64,000 bases of DNA from CAKZNE01 sp964485405. GTDB lineage: Bacteria > Bacteroidota > Bacteroidia > Flavobacteriales > Schleiferiaceae. The position numbers were made by a program, and so were the translations under genes. The notes beneath the pieces were generated by a model. That model was not told where the DNA came from, ran no database searches, and saw only the letters and a program-made list of their open reading frames with translations. This document shows positions 62,526 to 64,000 of this stretch, piece by piece. The stretch's first letter is position 1; each line of letters begins with the position of its first letter. The DNA lies in NCBI GenBank assembly GCA_964485405.1, contig CAZAJG010000017.1, forward strand, positions 1 through 64,000, given 5' to 3'.

Positions 62526-62556
62526 CAAAAATAGTGCTAAAGTAAACCCCTGCCAA
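62526..62556 (-). promoter_or_regulatory. Predicted promoter of the DUF1573-yajC pair
   Basis: Minus strand: TTG (62554-62556), 20 nt, TATTTTTG (62526-62533); an exact consensus match. The -33 element lies in the last codons of nusB. The ATG is 42 nt downstream of the -7 box. Confidence 0.6.
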
Positions 62557-63478
62557 TTTTTTTTATTTCTCCTGTCTCTGAAAGTTCTACTTTTAACTTA
62601 TCCAGTATTCCATTAATAAAGTTACCACTCTTAGGAGTACTATATTCCTTACTTAATTCTATATACTCGTTCAAGCTTACTTTAACAGGCACTTCTTTAA
62701 AGTTAATCATCTCTGTTAAAGCCATTTTCATTAATAGAATATCGAGCATAGCAATTCTCTCCATCTCCCAATTCTCAGCTTTCTCTCTAATCAACTTTTC
62801 AAAACGATCGCTCTCAATAACACTTTGTTTAAAAAGAGTACGGGCAAAATCCATATCTGAGCTATCCTTTAGCAAGGCTGGTAAACTACCACTGCCACTT
62901 ACGTTTTTGCCAAAAGCTTTAATCGTTTTTGCCACCATCATTTGTGCTGCATCCAAATCATCCGACCAGTATAGATCTTTCTCTTCGTAAAGCTGATGTA
63001 TGGTTTCGTTATGTACCAGGTGTTTACCGTATAGAGCTTTAATAATTTTTTTATCCTCATCCACACTATTTTGAGTGGAGCTCATATACTCTTTAAAATC
63101 CTCCGTTTCTTGAAACTCTTTATAGATTTTCTTGAAAATATCTCTGTTATCGCCCCAGCTAATCTTTTTGTCCTGAATCGATTTCAAGTAACTGGGATTT
63201 GCATCTAACCACTCCAAAAAACGGTTATTGATAAATTTGAGATTAGGATTCAAATCTTCTTCTGTTGGCAGCTTTCTATTTCTTTTCTGCTCAATTTGAT
63301 CCTCTGCTATTCTTAAAATGTCGGTTAAACATTTAAGTTCATGAAGATATAGATCATAAATATGACCAATACTATTTACAAGTTTCTTCTCGCTCATAGA
63401 CATTTGAGCGCTTTCCTCTTGAGTGTATTGATAGAGTGCTTGAAGCACCTTAATGCGGATATGTCTGCGGCTTAACAT
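62537..63478 (-). CDS. nusB: Transcription antitermination factor NusB (long form)
   Basis: RNA-binding component of the rRNA antitermination complex. The protein is 313 residues, about twice the Escherichia coli length, which is usual for Bacteroidota. It begins MLSRRHIRIKVLQALYQ, matching the NusB start. The second half has RTLFKQSVIESDRFEKLI, the MAIERIAMLDILLMKMALTEM-like segment (actual ERIAMLDILLMKMALTEMIN) and the final NEYIELSKEYSTPKSGNFINGILDKL signature. The insertion between the halves is helical and charged. It lies 15 nt after the dehydrogenase gene. Confidence 0.94.
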   Translation of the reverse strand: MLSRRHIRIKVLQALYQYTQEESAQMSMSEKKLVNSIGHIYDLYLHELKCLTDILRIAEDQIEQKRNRKLPTEEDLNPNLKFINNRFLEWLDANPSYLKSIQDKKISWGDNRDIFKKIYKEFQETEDFKEYMSSTQNSVDEDKKIIKALYGKHLVHNETIHQLYEEKDLYWSDDLDAAQMMVAKTIKAFGKNVSGSGSLPALLKDSSDMDFARTLFKQSVIESDRFEKLIREKAENWEMERIAMLDILLMKMALTEMINFKEVPVKVSLNEYIELSKEYSTPKSGNFINGILDKLKVELSETGEIKKIGRGLL

Positions 63479-63493
63479 AGTACCAAAAAGGCT

Positions 63494-64000
63494 TTAAGCA
63501 TTGGTTAATTCAGATTTTCTATCCTCCACCCTTCTCACAGCAATTTGCAAGGCTGCTTCATGAGTGGTAATATTTTCAACCTCAGACATTTTAAAGATAT
63601 CTAAAGTAGTATCGTAAATATTCTCAGTCTTTCTCAAAGATTCTGCTCTATCGTAATTCACAATCTCGGAATATACGTTGATTAAACCTCCGGCATTAAT
63701 CAGAAAATCAGGCGCATACAAAATACCAGCCTGTTTTAAACGTTCGCCATGAATCTTTTCGTTGGCCAACTGATTGTTAGCTGCTCCAGCTATAATTTCA
63801 CAGCTCATTTTTGGAATTGAAAGATCATTAACCGTAGCACCAAGAGCACATGGAGCATAGATATCAATATCATTCTCAAAAATATCGTTACCCAGATAAA
63901 CGGTAGCGTTATACTTATTGCTTACTTCTTGTAAACGATCTTCATGAATATCGTTAATGATTACATTAGCACCCACTTCGGTTAAGTGTTTTACTAAAGT
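63494..64000 (-). CDS. Glu/Leu/Phe/Val dehydrogenase (C-terminal part, runs off the window)
   Basis: The C-terminal about 168 residues of an NAD-dependent branched-chain or phenylalanine dehydrogenase. The frame stays open to base 64000. It contains the end of the Rossmann domain, VGANVIINDIHEDRLQ, and then DIYAPCALGATVN, AGAANNQLAN, YAPDFLINAGGLINVYSE and a helical tail ending RKSELTNA. The DIYAPCALG and INAGG motifs are those of leucine dehydrogenase. The GTG at 63976 is internal, not a start. Located upstream of nusB in the same operon. Confidence 0.92.
   Translation of the reverse strand, partial: TLVKHLTEVGANVIINDIHEDRLQEVSNKYNATVYLGNDIFENDIDIYAPCALGATVNDLSIPKMSCEIIAGAANNQLANEKIHGERLKQAGILYAPDFLINAGGLINVYSEIVNYDRAESLRKTENIYDTTLDIFKMSEVENITTHEAALQIAVRRVEDRKSELTNA

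Noticed and set aside
1..64000. CRISPR array, insertion sequence, prophage, tRNA or rRNA
   Set aside because: No regularly spaced repeats, transposase, integrase, capsid or tail genes, and no tRNA T-loop or rRNA signatures were seen by eye.

Overview
The window is about 64 kb of low-GC, gene-dense chromosome from a member of the Bacteroidota, most likely order Flavobacteriales. This is inferred from three things: genes for the type IX secretion system (T9SS) with type A and type B sorting tails, many Bacteroidota-specific families (DUF5723, TIGR02757, DUF4199, DUF6438, a PorE-like OmpA protein, a long NusB), and TAnnTTTG promoter boxes with very few Shine-Dalgarno sites. I see no phage, transposon, CRISPR array, tRNA or rRNA gene. 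Four runs of exactly 10 N (12494, 18401, 18854, 44630) are assembly gaps. Each lies inside one gene and breaks its frame, so the placeholder length is wrong. I have rebuilt the four genes across the gaps.

Layout. 1-6.4 kb: 5' part of ligA, then kdsB, a TIGR02757 protein, a membrane protein, a small minus-strand operon with a rhomboid protease, and rarA. 6.4-15.8 kb: envelope block with two divergent copies of a lipoprotein plus DUF5723-type barrel module, a further lipoprotein, and a PorE-like TPR/propeller/OmpA protein. 16-18 kb: a LexA-like XRE-S24 regulator, a perfect inverted repeat and a PA0069-type radical SAM gene. 18-23.8 kb: a minus-strand operon of giant TPR protein, barrel protein, OsmC protein and secreted protein. 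23.9-32.7 kb: ftsE, two glycosyltransferases, queA, a secreted protein, an orphan CheR-CheB pair, a nuclease/phosphatase and a lipoprotein.

32.7-43.4 kb: minus-strand housekeeping genes: yidC, pyrG, and an operon running guaB, two-parvulin-domain PPIase, SurA-N-like lipoprotein, SurA-like PPIase, moxR. 43.5-50.5 kb: two tandem giant T9SS type B adhesin-like paralogs. 50.7-55.1 kb: a tight operon of MORN-repeat protein, mnmA, T9SS type A subtilase and a nitronate monooxygenase-like protein. 55.2-64 kb: a DPM1-type glycosyltransferase, a DUF4199 protein, the SRP RNA gene, fsa-type transaldolase, YciO-like protein, nnr, and an operon of amino acid dehydrogenase, nusB, DUF1573 lipoprotein and yajC, then YbbR protein and coaE.

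Functionally the window is dominated by envelope biogenesis and export: YidC and YajC at the inner membrane, SRP RNA, three linked periplasmic chaperones, a PorE-like T9SS part and at least three T9SS cargo proteins. No clearly new, complete system is evident. The best candidates for follow-up are the divergent lipoprotein/barrel modules, the TPR-barrel-OsmC-secreted operon, the S24 regulator with its palindrome, and the orphan CheR-CheB pair.
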